DNA of 64,000 bases from Streblospio benedicti (GCA_019095985.1 CM032662.1:36999647-37063646), one strand, 5' to 3'. Positions 1-10,935 are shown, counted from the first letter of the stretch. Notes: a model not told the origin generated them from the letters alone. Program-made: numbers and translations.

Positions 1-404
1 AATTTTAAAGAAAATTTTAATCAAGGTTTTGGAGAAATTTGTAAAATTGAATAGTTCATTCTGTGATATTTGAAAGCATTATTGGTAATGTTGCTAATTC
101 ATTTTCTAAAGTTTGGCATTTTTGTATGTTCTGTCACAATAAAGAATATATACTTTTGATAATTTTCTCGACAAGTTATATTTTTACATAGTATTTCCAA
201 TCACAGGTAGTAATAGATTGGCACATATTTTATTTATATATTATACCTATCAAGACATTTATTTGTTTTAAATCTGACACACTGAACTGACCGCTGAATG
301 TAGTCTGATCAGCGATTGGTCACATTTTCTAAACAAACTGAGATTTAAAAAATTGAAGTAGTAACGTTATTCTGTAATATGTACGTGGCAGTAGGTCGCA
401 TTTT
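1..404. other. Non-coding AT-rich stretch
   Basis: I see no ORF with coding character, no splice pattern and no clear repeat in this AT-rich sequence. Confidence 0.6.
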
Positions 405-638
405 ATGTACAATTGTCTTTCCTTACCACAGTTTCTTCACAATATTTATAATTTTATTTTTATTTTACAAAAAGCTTTTCATCTATAGAGACCTCAATTT
501 TGGAAGAAGTATGTAGTAAGTTTGTAAAAGAGAAAAATTGTAAAAGTGAATGTCTATAAAAATGAAAAGCTTTTTGTAAAATAGAAATAGAATTATATAT
601 ATTGTGAAGAAACTGTGGTAAGGAAAGACAATTGTACA
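405..638. repeat. Foldback element (long palindrome)
   Basis: The left arm (about 405-490) reads ATGTACAATTGTCTTTCC onward, and its near-perfect reverse complement lies at about 551-638. Arms are roughly 85 bp around a loop of about 60 bp. The AAAAGCTTTT block and the ACAGTTTCTTCACAAT block are both mirrored. It is typical of a foldback MITE. No target duplication is obvious. Confidence 0.8.
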
Positions 639-2359
639 TTGAAATTGAAATGAAAATATAGCTTTTAAAATTCGACCATTTATATATAATGGTCGATAAT
701 ATGGAAATTATGATATACAAAATTGCATGATAAAGCTATTTAAATTCTTCACCAACAATTCATTATAGGTTTATTGTGTTTACTTTATTAACTGGCAATG
801 TCCATTACATAAACATACTCCTAATCTGGAGAGAAGATGACAAAGTCCTATGTAATGTCCACAGAGATGCATAATTGGCCAGACCCCCTCGATTCGAATA
901 AAAGGGACCATTCAGTATTTATGACAGGGTGGGGTAGGAGGATTTTAGGGCGGGTCATGAACTTTTTTTATTTTACCGTCATTTTATTTTGATACAAATT
1001 ACTACTAATAAAGGTCTCTAGTAATTATCTTAAGGGCCCCCAGATTTTGCCAGTTTACACAGTACCAAACCAGAAAAAGCCCGAGGTATATATATCTAGA
1101 TAAAATGCAGGTTTTGCAAAGAAAGTGATCAGAATAGTACCAGCAATGATGATGACAAGAAAATCCGACCTAGCGATGATAAGAAAATGATACGGAAGAA
1201 TGGCAATGAGAAACTGGTCGATCGTGATACCAAGAACATGCTGATGGTGATGACCACTGCACGGCAATCATCCCTAACACTGAAGATAAGAACATGCCCA
1301 AAGATGTATCATTGATATCTTCATAAAGTGCATGTTCTCAAATTTTGTTATGTTTTAGTATTATTTGATTGGACATTGGACTAAAAAATGTGTAACTTAC
1401 AAAAAGAGCAACAAATTTGATACATCTATATAATACAATGGTCATTGCTAAATCATGGAAAATTCAGTGAAAATGAAATCTAAGAAGCAATGCAAAACAA
1501 GGAAAAAGGGCAACATAAAATCATGCATCATACGTTTTAGAAGTATGCAGTCTTTCAAAATAGATAATTTATCAGATTCAGTTTGGGGAAAATTAAGAAA
1601 CAATTGAAGTGAGACATAGTTTAAAGGATCTAAAAACAACATTATGATGAAATTTGCAAAAGTGTACCAACTGAATATGGTAGTAAATGCTATGGTTATC
1701 ACAAAGAATGCTACAGCAAATTCACAAATCTCAAATATCTAAAAGCAATAAAATGAAAATCAGATCAAGATCCAGAGGTTGAACTATCAATAAAAAAAAA
1801 AAAATCAAATTTATCAATAACATTCACTTGTGATTTCTGCTTATTTGTGAAAATACTCCAGAATTAATTCTTCCTGGCAAATTTCTTTCTAGTGAAAGTT
1901 GGACATGTAAAACAGAAACTGCAGGGAAGACCTTAAAAAGAGGGTTCAGAGAGACGAAGTTATGAAAGGATGCTGTGTAAAGTGATAGATGTAGATTTGA
2001 AGGCAAGAGAAGCTAAATACCATGATGAATGTAGAAACGCACATAAATATTCAGCGACAAGTATGCAAGAATATATGCAGGAAAAGATTCCATCTGTGTC
2101 GGTGTATAGTAGTAACAAGACAGATAAGCTTAAGAAAAAGATGATAAACCATTTCTCACCAAAGTGAGCTAGTCAACTCCGATCATATATTAAAAAAGCC
2201 ATTTAAACTGCCTTTGAATATGCTTTATTAGATTACAGAAAACTTGAGGATGTTGGATCTTTATTGAATTGTACCACGAATAGAGAAAATGCACGTCCTG
2301 TTTGATACTAGAAATATTTATTAAATGAGTTTGACAGCCGTATCACCTGAGTATACGCT
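639..2359. other. Non-coding intergenic DNA
   Basis: No supported gene. The only structure seen is a short palindrome near 676-697 (CGACCATT mirrored as AATGGTCG). The short ORFs here lack coding character. Confidence 0.5.
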
Positions 2360-2489
2360 ACCACTGTACTGAGGCTCCTATTCACCAACCACTTAAGACA
2401 GGTATAACTGCCGCATTAGACCACTCGGACATTCTGACCGACCCGGGTGGTCTGCCTTAAGTGCTTTGTGAATAGGTGCCACAGTGGTA
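2360..2489. repeat. Short MITE with imperfect TIRs
   Basis: The left end reads ACCACTGT, a short spacer, then GGCTCCTATTCACC and CACTTAAG. The right end mirrors this as CTTAAGTG, GTGAATAGGTGCC and ACAGTGGT. The whole unit is about 130 bp with no coding capacity, consistent with a non-autonomous DNA transposon. Family not recognised. The 370 bases after it (2,490-2,865) show nothing notable. Confidence 0.65.
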
Positions 2490-2865
2490 AGGGTCGAGGG
2501 TTTAAGTCCTGAGAGAAGCTATGTGATATAGTCCTATAAACTTGGAGAAATAATCCTCTGATGTCAATACTTACATCTAGCCAATTAATTCCAATATATC
2601 TACATATTCTATTCTAGTTGCCAGTCATAGAAAAGATATGTTCAAGGCAAAACAGAAATGTCCATCACTATTACTCAAGTGATCTTTTTACAAATGATCA
2701 ACGTTGTTCAGCTCTTAGTTTCTCTCTACATTAACATAATTAATGTAAGTGATTTACTAACTTCATAAATGATATAAAAATCCTTTGGATTATTAGCAAA
2801 TAAAATGTTTAAAGCTGCTCATTTCTTTCGTTTAAAACTCAAACATGAACAAAATTCCTGAAATT

Positions 2866-3110
2866 GACCTACTAATGTAACCTTGAAGGAGAGGTCAAAG
2901 GTCAAATGTAATGTTTAATTTGGATTCCACATACACATGTTCCTATCTAAGGTCAATACAAGTTGTTACTCTAAAATTGTTATTAATCGAGATAAATGCA
3001 ATTTTATGAAAATTTGACCACAATGACCCCTGTTTGACCTTGAAGGATAGGTCGAAGGTCAAATCTGATGTTTTATTTGGATTCCACATACACATATAAA
3101 ATATGTTTCG
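2866..3110. repeat. Two-unit tandem repeat carrying nuclear-receptor-like half-sites
   Basis: Two units of about 150 bp share TGACCTTGAAGGA, then a pair of AGGTC motifs, then TTTGGATTCCACATACACAT. The first unit spans about 2,866-2,945 and the second about 3,020-3,100. Units differ by scattered substitutions, so the duplication is not recent. Confidence 0.75.
2892..2904 (+). promoter_or_regulatory. Perfect DR1 nuclear-receptor motif inside the repeat
   Basis: AGGTCA, one spacer base, AGGTCA is the consensus for HNF4/RXR-type dimers. The second repeat unit has a one-mismatch version at 3,049-3,061. It is motif evidence only. No gene is close enough to assign a role. Confidence 0.35.
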
Positions 3111-3737
3111 CCATCAAATATTTTGGGCAAACGTCATTTTTCCTTAAGAGTAGTATCTAAGGTACAAAAAAATTATGTTTATTTAAAACTCCCCCAGGGA
3201 GTGATACACATTCAAAAAAATGAAAACAAGGAATTGGACGTAGCAGGCCGTAGTGTGATACACATTCAAATGATAGTGTTTTTTTTTTAGATATCTAAGT
3301 GCAAATTTCAAATCATTTTATACTATCATAAATAATATAGATATATGAATAAAATAATTACCACAAACCTCAACACGTGTTTTGGTATTTAATTAAACTT
3401 TGACTCTGTCCGCGAGGCTCATTTTGTTTAGTATTTTTTATGATACGTACCATTTCATTTTTCTTTAAAATGTGGTTCTTCTGTACTATCATTCTATGCT
3501 CTCGTTTTGAAAAATTTAAGAAAAATATACGAAAATTTAATATATTCATTATATTATAACATTTTACATTAGATCTATCAAAATAAATTATCAAGTACAA
3601 TCATACAAAATATTATCCACACATAAAAAAAATAGTCGAGCTCTCGTAGTGGAGAACTATAATGAGAAGATCAAGGTGGTGAAGAACACTTTAACCAGTT
3701 TTGTTTTTGTTTGTTTTGTTTCTTTGATTTACATCAA
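3111..3737. other. Non-coding DNA
   Basis: No gene seen. The phrase GTGATACACATTCAAA occurs twice (near 3,200 and 3,256), suggesting a small local duplication. Confidence 0.5.
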
Positions 3738-3834
3738 AGGAAACTGCACTAATGAGCTTTGAAAAGAGTTTTAGAGTGTGGAATGATCTTTCATTTCTGA
3801 TTTTCTTAAAGCCCACTGATGCAGTTGCCGTTGG
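3738..3834. repeat. Foldback MITE, GCAACTGCA-end family, copy 1
   Basis: The left end AACTGCACTAATGAGCTTTG is mirrored by AAAGCCCACTGATGCAGTTG on the right. A tighter copy lies at 35,992-36,046 and a lone right end at about 33,538-33,556, so this is a dispersed family. Immediately to the right, TTGCTTTGACGTA (near 3,836) is mirrored at about 3,961. Confidence 0.7.
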
Positions 3835-3979
3835 TTGCTTTGACGTAAGATGTATGGCAGTTGCCAGTTGCTATGTATTCTTTGTCTGTTGCTTTTGCAT
3901 GTATGCAGATGGTTGCTATGCAGACTTGTGGTTGATATACACGCCTTAAGGTTGTTGCTGTACGTCAAAGCAATTGCTA

Positions 3980-4389
3980 TAAGGGATGATGTACATTTTG
4001 TCACGCTCCGCAAAAGTGGAACAGTGTTCTCTTTATTCTTGACCCCCCGAAAGTGGAAATATCAAATGTGTGACATAATCGAAGAATCTCTACACAGTGT
4101 TTAGCGATATTTATTCAAATGTTACTTATATATGCCATAAAATAATATTTATTATATATCAGGAATGTAAATCATAATATTAATTAATGTGTGAAATCTG
4201 CTGCCTATCTTTTTTAATGCAACATTTAAATAGCAAATAGTGGAATTCTGATATGAAAAGTTTTAGAACGTGAGATAAAATATTAGCTCCACAAAAAAGT
4301 GGAATATCCAAAACTTGACCGAACCCCCCCCCCTCCCCCTAAGTGGAACACTGTTCCACTTTTGTGGAATGTGACAAAATCACCCCTAA
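3980..4389. repeat. MITE with long TIRs and TAA target duplication
   Basis: The left end (GGGATGAT, ATTTTGTCAC, CAAAAGTGGAACAGTG) is mirrored on the right (CACTGTTCCACTTTTG, GTGACAAAAT, CACCCC). TIR similarity runs about 45 bp. TAA flanks both ends (3,980-3,982 and 4,387-4,389), the TWA duplication usual for PIF/Harbinger-type elements. There is no transposase. The interior includes a C-rich run. Confidence 0.75.
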
Positions 4390-4733
4390 GTACGATTCCT
4401 TACCATTATTTGTATAATAGGCCTAATCCGATTTACTGGTTTGCTGCCAAGGGCCAAGGCAAATTACTACATGTACTTATATATTACGTCACATTCGAAT
4501 ACTAATGAGCAAAAACTTTCTGTTACTAAGGATATTACTATGTTGGAATCGCACTACCTTTTTGTGTTAAGTGTAGCTGCATAATATTAATCTGCAGCAC
4601 CTAAATTTATGTAAAAGGATACAATGTGCAGTTATACACACCTCTGTGGTACTGATAGATTGTTACACACTAGTAATTATGAATGGGCTACAGTGGCGAT
4701 ATAACGCATACCACACCGTCCAAATATGGGCAT
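4390..4733. other. Non-coding DNA
   Basis: Nothing recognisable between two MITEs. Confidence 0.5.
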
Positions 4734-5390
4734 GAGTAGTAAAATGGGCGGGACTATAGTAGAAATCTCGAGGTAGAAATGTGTCAATCAAATCAATCTT
4801 TCATTCTATCATTCCGTGAAAAAAATCTCCGCCAATAACCCACGCTGATTGGTCGAACAGGCGCGTCAATTGTACGATATGCACGCTGCTAAGGGCTGTA
4901 ACGCACATGCGCAAATCAGCACGAGTAAACATTTTGACAATCTTCCGACTTCCAACTAATATTTTACAAAATTCTAGTTGTTGAATTAATTATTTCTTGG
5001 TGTCAAATCAATCGCATATTCGTCCTTTATCATTCACAAATGTTTTTATAGTGGATAATTTTGAAACTATGGTAAATATTCAAAGGTTTTAACTGAGTAA
5101 CAACCGCTGAGTCACATGGTCAAAATGGCAATGAGAACGTTATGATATGATTTATTTTCAAATAAAAACGAATATGACACTCATTTAGTGTGGATTTTAG
5201 TCATTTTAGTAATGATAGAATGGTATTTGATTTGAGGGTCAATCGTATTTGCACGGTGATGTGATTGACACTCACTGCGTTCGTGTCAATCACACATCAC
5301 CGTGCAAAATTCTACGTTTGACCCTCCAATCTCGTGCTTAAATCCTACATCGACACATTTCTGCTTTAGCCCCGCCCATTTCACTATTAA
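4734..5390. repeat. Palindrome-bearing MITE, copy A
   Basis: Ends are inverted copies: GAGTAGTAAAATGGGCGG on the left and CCCGCCCATTTCACTATT on the right. The block at 4,801-4,855 is nearly identical to 30,696-30,750. An internal palindrome occupies 5,233-5,326, with arms GTGTCAATCAC / GTGATTGACAC near its centre and the loop TCACTGCGTTC. A second copy with different palindrome arms lies at 30,696-31,170. Confidence 0.75.
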
Positions 5391-5598
5391 CGTACCATTT
5401 TACGTAAAACGTGGTGTCTTTGACGTATCTTTAAAACGTCCAGCATACCAATACTAACGTGAACCGTGCTGAACGTATCGTTCCTACGTACTGTGGCAGT
5501 TTCTAAATTTTGGTACACAAAACAAGTTATTTTTGAAGATGATTTAGCTATTTAAATGCATGATTACATAACTTTGTAAGCTAGAGTGTGAGAAAAGT
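5391..5598. other. Non-coding DNA between repeats
   Basis: Several ACGT-rich words (TACGTA, ACGTAT) occur, but no feature can be named. Confidence 0.4.
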
Positions 5599-5727
5599 GT
5601 TATCACATGTGTTTGGGTGTGATATGAGTTATATCATGTCTGTAGAGAACTACTCGTTCGCCGCGCTCACTCGTAGTTCTCTACAGACATGGTATAACTC
5701 ATATCACACCCAAACACATGTGATAAC
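5599..5727. repeat. Near-perfect palindrome, about 55-bp arms
   Basis: GTTATCACATGTGTTTGGG and the following bases to AGAACTAC are mirrored on the other side with one mismatch. The loop is TCGTTCGCCGCGCTCACTC, a sequence type shared with the palindromes in copies A and B of the neighbouring MITE family. Confidence 0.85.
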
Positions 5728-5798
5728 CCTTAAAAGTCCGTGTAATGTATCTGTCCCATAATGCAAAGTTCACGTTCGGTGATGTCATCAATGAAGAA

Positions 5799-5827
5799 CC
5801 AATGAACAACGTTTTGATGGTCACGTG
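5799..5827 (+). promoter_or_regulatory. CCAAT box and CACGTG E-box upstream of a candidate first exon
   Basis: CCAAT lies at 5,799-5,803 and CACGTG at 5,822-5,827, 85-115 bp before the ATG at 5,913. No TATA box is evident. The promoter role depends on the exon being real. Confidence 0.3.
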
Positions 5828-5912
5828 ACAAATTGCCAGAGCGACCGAAAACTGCCCACGAGCAAGCAACAATGGAACTTTGATTAATGATGGAAAAACC
5901 TAAAAACTCATC

Positions 5913-6123
5913 ATGAATAAGACTTGTAAATGTTTTATGGTGACTTTTACACTGGCTTTGCTGACGGCACTTTTTATAAACGAGTTGCGTTTTGTTAAAG
6001 AGGCACTCATCAAAGATTGCACGTATTATTTCTCAGACACAATCTCTGATGCTTTTTCATCGGACTGCTGTCCAAAATGCCGTGCAAGGGCAATTTTCTG
6101 GCAAGGCGTAGGTGCTTCCTTAC
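5913..6123 (+). CDS. Candidate first coding exon of an unrecognised secreted or membrane protein
   Basis: An ATG opens a 70-codon frame ending at the donor AC|GTAAGT (6,123/6,124, phase 1). The N-terminus has a short basic stretch and then a hydrophobic run (FMVTFTLALLTALFINEL, about residues 8-25) like a signal peptide or signal anchor. It is followed by a Cys-rich polar part with the motif CCPKC. I do not recognise a family. No partner exon was confidently found. The next phase-1 candidate, at 10,120-10,222, looks like an independent first exon. The frame could also be fortuitous. Confidence 0.35.
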
Positions 6124-6488
6124 GTAAGTTTGTTTGTTTGTTTGCTTACTTTTGTTTCCTTGGGGCTGAGGGTGTGAGGGTAGGGTTAACGCTTATATTA
6201 AATATTATGATCTATATGTAGTATGTTAGAACGCTTGTGTGGGTTACTCTGTGATATTCATAATTATAACTATAAACTATTGATATGCGTTGATAAATGT
6301 TTGTCAATTGTTGGGCATATCACCCTATCAATGGCACACCCATAAATCGTGCATCCTAATTGGTTTGGAGGCGAAATCAGCCGTCATGAATAACTCAATG
6401 ATGCTGTGCGCAACAGTGACCTCAGATCTTACATGTACTTTATCGTTTGTTTTTGTAAATGGATAAGTCATAGAGAGACATTTTTTTT
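6124..6488. other. Non-coding DNA (intron, if the exon at 5,913 is real)
   Basis: No repeats or exons recognised before the transposon boundary. Confidence 0.4.
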
Positions 6489-6577
6489 ACCTGTGTAGCC
6501 TACCCAGTAAACTATTCATTACTAAACTACTAAACTAAATTACTAAATTAGCTCGAGCCCCCAAATATTTATGACTA

Positions 6578-6803
6578 TTAATCTCAGTAATCTTTTGTTA
6601 TAATTATTGACAACAGTTTGAATCAAGTTTTATTTCACGGAGATAGTGGTAGCTAATAACTAATTACTGTTTTTTTAATTATATTATAGTCATTTTATTA
6701 TAGTTTGGGATCATACTCCTAGATAGTAAAACTTGCCACACCTACCTGTTTATAATAAAAGTAACTGCTGTCAATAATTATTACAAAATATTACTGAGAT
6801 TAA
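6578..6803. mobile_element. MITE nested in the left arm, with TTAA target duplication
   Basis: Ends are inverted: TCTCAGTAATCTTTTGT on the left and ACAAAATATTACTGAGA on the right. TTAA lies on both sides (6,578-6,581 and 6,800-6,803). The right arm of the host element has the empty sequence (reverse complement ACTATTAAGGGGACTGTG), which proves insertion into a single TTAA. TTAA duplication is the piggyBac signature, but the ends do not show the classic CCC start, so the family is inferred. Confidence 0.85.
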
Positions 6804-6879
6804 GGGTACTGTGAACTCTTTAAGGGAAAAATATTCTAATTTCAGCTTTTTAATATTTATTATACTGTAAACTTATCTC

Positions 6880-7845
6880 GCGGATCGTTACCAGTGTGTT
6901 CATATCCAGGGACAGTCATCTGATTCAGTGCCACTAGTGTATGGAGTACCTCAGGGCTCAGTACTGGGACCTTTCGAATTCTTAATTTACACGTGCCCTG
7001 TCTATAGTATTGCTGAAAAACATAACATCAGTATACATCAGTATGCTGATGACACCCAGCTCTATGTGGCCTTTGACTTCGATAATCAGCAGGAACCTCT
7101 CAGGAGGATGGAGGCATGTGTGAATGACATCAGAACCTGGATGCGACTCAACAAATTGAAACTTAATGACGACAAAACCGAACTGATCATTGTTGCACCA
7201 GCCAGACATGCCCATAAAGTATCTATCATCAGCATTAAGATCGGGGACTGTACAGTCAAATCATCTCGCACGGCCAGAAATCTAGGTGCAACTTTTGATG
7301 ACACAATGTGCCTTAAGCCAGAAGGTTTCTTAGTACAGCAGCAACAGAAAAAGTTATCCACGCATTCCTGTCTTCACGACTTGACAATGGGAATTCCCTA
7401 CTTTATGGACTACCGACCATTCAAATTCAGCGTCTTCAGCGCATTCAAAATACAGCTGCAAGGATACTGACTAGAACTAACAAACATGAACACATTTCTC
7501 CAGTACTAAAATCTCTTCATTGGCTTCCAATCTCCAAACGGATTGAGTATAAAATATTACCCTTGACTTTTAAGTGCCTTCACAGCCTTGCGCCTTCATA
7601 CCTCAAAGACCTTATTAAGCAACACAAACCAGGTCGCTCTCTCAGGTCAGCATCACAGAGGCTTCTACATGTACCTGCTACTCGGCTTAAGTCCTATGGG
7701 GACCGAGCTTTCAGCAAAGCAGCACCGCTGTTGTGGAACAGTTTACCATATAAGAGAAATAGACAATTTGGACGAATTCAAATCTATGTTAAAAACGCAT
7801 TTGTTCACCGGGGCTGAGGACATTTCAGCTACACAGCGCACTTGA
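6880..7845 (+). mobile_element. CR1-type LINE fragment (reverse transcriptase C-terminal half)
   Basis: The translation shows PLVYGVPQGSVLGPF, then the catalytic HQYADDTQLYV, then WMRLNKLKLNDDKTEL and the ARNLGATFDD block, all typical of CR1/L2 clade RTs. A second frame continues with LKSLHWLPISKRIEYKI and then PSYLKDLIKQHKPGRSLRSA, ending near LLWNSLP. The copy is 5'-truncated and frame-disrupted after about 7,320 and again after 7,468, so it is dead. It lies inside the TIR element. Confidence 0.9.
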
Positions 7846-8999
7846 ACATTTATTTTTTGGAGGGTTGGATACATATATTATTGTTATTATTAAACTATGA
7901 AGAACAACATGTTTTGAAATGAACCTTTTATTTTCAATAGTTTTCCCATTACAATACATTTTGTAAAGACCAAGCTTGAAAAACAATGACTCATTTGTTG
8001 CAGGCTTATAAGGTTATATGGGCTAAAATTAAATTTTTACATTTTCAATGTTTTGTATGCTATAAATGATAAAGAACAACATCTTTTTAAAATGAACATT
8101 TATTTTTTTATATGGATACATTTTATAGACAGCAACTATGCGTATATATTTTCTCAAAAGTAAGTTTGCATATGGATGATTTTTTCTTTTTATAATGAAC
8201 CTTTTGAAATCAAATTTTCACAAACGTTTTATATTTGAGATATTTTGCATTCTGAAGAAAAAAAGCCTTTTCTCACTAGGGATTTTTTTCTTTTTATATT
8301 TCTCCTTAACCATGAAATTTTTTTTATTTTGAAGATATATGCGAAGAAAACCTTGATGAATTATGAAGAAGTTTTTGTATTGATTTGCAAGAAAATTCGG
8401 AAAATAGGTGGTTTTAAAACTTAAAATGCATGTAAAATGATAAATAGGAAAAATATAAAAAAATTTGAGGCAAGGTTTTCTAGATAAATATACAAATTTT
8501 GTAACTGAATAGTGGTTTTGGTCATTTCGATGTTTTACTATCAGTTATATGCTTCGCAGGCAAAGTTGTCATTTTTTCATTATTTGCTTTATATATTTTT
8601 TTCATCAATCTATACAATTCAAAATATGTTGTGTCATTAAATTAGATAATTATCTACAAAATAAGGTGTAATTTGTAAGAATTAAAGCAATAATGAGTGA
8701 GAAAATCAAAGTTTAATAAAATCCTAAGAAAAGAGTTCACAGTCCCCTTAATAGTTATAGATATTTGGGGGCACGAGCTAACTTAGTAATTTAGTTTAGT
8801 AGTTTAGGAGTGAATAGTTTAGTGGGTAGGCTACACCTGTGATTCGTGATAAAATGAATATATCTACTTGTTCTTGTCCTATCGTAAGATTAGTTAAGAT
8901 TCACATCCCTCATTTTTTTTAATATTCGCCGAAGACGGGCGGTAAATCTCACGGTAGTGCCGTCAAACCAAATAAATATTTCTTCAATAGTGTTAGACG

Positions 9000-9452
9000 T
9001 TAGGGATCATTAAAAAATGATGTCAACTAATTTTTGGCCTTTTTTACCCTCTCCTCTTGTCACCTTTCGCCATCTTTGAAGTACCCCTGCTCCTGGTAAT
9101 TGACGTCATCTTTGTCTCCCCACCCCCTCCACGACATGGTTTCGCGATGACATTTAACATTGATTTAACTGTGCCGTTATATAAATGCATTTGAATATAT
9201 ATGTCCATAATTTAGACATAATTTTACATATTTATTAGGATATAAAGCAAACATGGCAATGTGATTTCAACTAGTAGATATATTACAACTCACTCAACAT
9301 ATTAGAAAGTAAGTTCAAATACTGTTAAATAACTAAATTAAAAACTTTTTTTTTCAAAAAAAAAAGACATCACCAAGTGCAGGACCCCTCACCCCCTGTC
9401 AACTTTCGTCATCTTTCGCTATTGGGTGACGTCATTTGTGAACGATCCCTTA
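9000..9452. repeat. MITE with TTA target duplication
   Basis: The left end GGGATCATTAAAAAATGATG is mirrored on the right by CATTTGTGAACGATCCC. TTA flanks both ends (9,000-9,002 and 9,450-9,452), fitting PIF/Harbinger-type targeting. Subterminal CTTTCGCCATCTTT / CTTTCGTCATCTTT words are repeated directly. No coding capacity. Confidence 0.75.
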
Positions 9453-9893
9453 TACATTCTATTTCCACTCATTCAGTTTTCAGCCCCTAACACCCCCCGC
9501 CCCCCACTTTACTAGATTATCATTATATCATCCATACTTTACATGATATGTTAACAAAATGAAACTTGAAAACTATATATGGAAGGAACCGAAACTAATC
9601 CTCTCCATGCAATTGGCGAACGTAATTCTCTCAAAATGATTCTTTATATTATTTATTTAGATTGTTGAAGTTTTATTTCGGCATCTTTTGAACATACGTA
9701 TACCATTCTGCAATCATTAACCTAAGACTTCTTGCGAAGGCCGTGAACAACTCTCATGGTAGTTAGATAATCTGGATGTCTGTCTAGTGCTCACAATAAA
9801 ATGCTAACTACTAGATAACCGGCATATACAAACTGTAATAAAAATGAAAATAATGATCGAATTATGATTTACGTTATAAAACCCTTACATCCT
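9453..9893. other. Non-coding DNA
   Basis: A C-rich run near 9,490-9,507 is the only visible feature. Confidence 0.45.
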
Positions 9894-10032
9894 ATAGGCA
9901 GATCCAGGTTTTTGGAAAAAAAAAGGGCGCTTAAGGAAAGGGGGCGCACTTGAGGATTTCATAAAAAAACCCTACGAAAATGAAGTATTTTGGTGGGAAA
10001 GGGGGGGAACTGCGCCCCCTGGATCTGCCTAT
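9894..10032. repeat. GGCAGATCCAGG-end MITE, copy 1
   Basis: ATAGGCAGATCCAGG at the left is mirrored by CCTGGATCTGCCTAT at the right, 139 bp apart. The interior shares the phrases GGATTTCAT and AATGAAGTATTTTGGTGGG with copy 2 (18,713-18,843). A third copy lies at 55,283-55,439 and a single-ended one near 37,976. Poly-G/A tracts lie next to the ends. Confidence 0.85.
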
Positions 10033-10119
10033 GCATCCCCACTAAACCACTGACCATCAACTGACCAGGGTGGATGGTGTTTGGAGTCCTCAAACCCAAG
10101 ACCCCTAATCGCACGCGCA

Positions 10120-10222
10120 ATGACTGTTCCAGTGGCTAACTACCAGCTCGCCGCCGCCATCGCCGCCGTGATCGGAGGGCTCATGTTCAGGGTCAGAAGT
10201 TGCATCAAGGCAGCCATCCTCA
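10120..10222 (+). CDS. Candidate first exon of an unrecognised membrane protein
   Basis: The frame starts with MTVPVANYQ, then a hydrophobic segment LAAAIAAVIGGLMF and a basic RVRSCIKAAIL. It runs into a donor CA|GTACGT (10,222/10,223, phase 1). GC-rich codons stand out against the AT-rich surroundings, which supports coding. The topology resembles an N-terminal signal anchor. No downstream exon was identified, and the following 700 bp lead into LINE and LTR-type debris. Confidence 0.35.
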
Positions 10223-10500
10223 GTACGTATCTATGTTTTGTAATAACCAACATGTACATAGTGCATCGTCTAATGGCTAATACAATGTAGGATGCTATCT
10301 TTAAAACCTAGAATAAAGCTTGAATCAAGCTAAAATTGTCATTACTGGATGTTCGATTTGCCATCACTTTGTTCTGGCCAATCAGACCCCAGAATCAGAC
10401 ATCAATCCAGGTAAATGTTAGTTTCTTTTAGGCGTTGTTTTAGTTTTGCAATGATGGATTGACTCATCGGTCCGATGAATGTCTTGTCTCCTGCACCTAT
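10223..10500. other. Non-coding DNA
   Basis: No exon recognised. The part after about 10,400 is probably the 3' UTR of the minus-strand LINE that follows. Confidence 0.4.
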
Positions 10501-10504
10501 GTGT

Positions 10505-10935
10505 CTAATGTTTGTGTCTACGATGACTGATCAGGCCAATGCGTGAAGCGCAGGTCCGATGACAGTCCCCATAGACAAATGGTGAGCCTCCAACTTGTGT
10601 AACACTTTGGAGCAGCAGCATGGCGGAGCCTTCGTCTTTCAATTAATCTTGCAGTTTTTTCTTCCTCGAACAGTCTGCAACCCTCACTGCATCTACTACG
10701 CCAGAGTGTGCGGTCCATGGCAGTGGTCTCAAAGGATTGAGGGGCGATGTCGTAGCTTTTTAGGGTTGCATGAAGCACATCCTTGTATCTTTTCCTCTGT
10801 CCTCCTCGTGATCTTTTTCTTGATGACAGCTCGCCGAACATACGGGGTTTCGGAATTCTTTCTGGGCCCATGCGCACTACATGTCCGGCCCAGTGTAATT
10901 GATCACGCGTAATCATGGCTTCAACACTGGATATC
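10505..10935 (-). mobile_element. LINE reverse transcriptase C-terminal fragment
   Basis: On the minus strand the translation shows SSVEAMITRDQLHWAGHVVR, then GGQRKRYKDVLHATLKSYDI and WRSRC. This is the conserved tail of a large LINE group. A frame break follows, after which CHRTCASRIGLISHRRHKH ends at the stop (10,505-10,507). That is the usual terminal zinc-finger-like Cys/His box. The copy is 5'-truncated at about 10,935 with one frameshift. I did not settle the clade (RTE-like or Jockey-like). Confidence 0.85.

Larger units (their letters stand above)
6495..8834. mobile_element. DNA-transposon-like element with about 100-bp TIRs and internal insertions
   Basis: The left end GTAGCCTACCCAGTAAAC runs to GCTCGAGCCCCCAAATATTTATG. 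Its inverted counterpart at about 8,720-8,834 ends GGGTAGGCTAC. ACCTGT directly flanks both ends (6,489-6,494 and 8,835-8,840), a likely target duplication. The homologous arms also include the ACTGTGAACTCTT block (near 6,809 and 8,728). The interior carries a TTAA-flanked MITE (6,578-6,803) and a CR1 LINE fragment. No transposase is visible. The 7,850-8,720 part is AT-rich and otherwise featureless. Confidence 0.8.
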
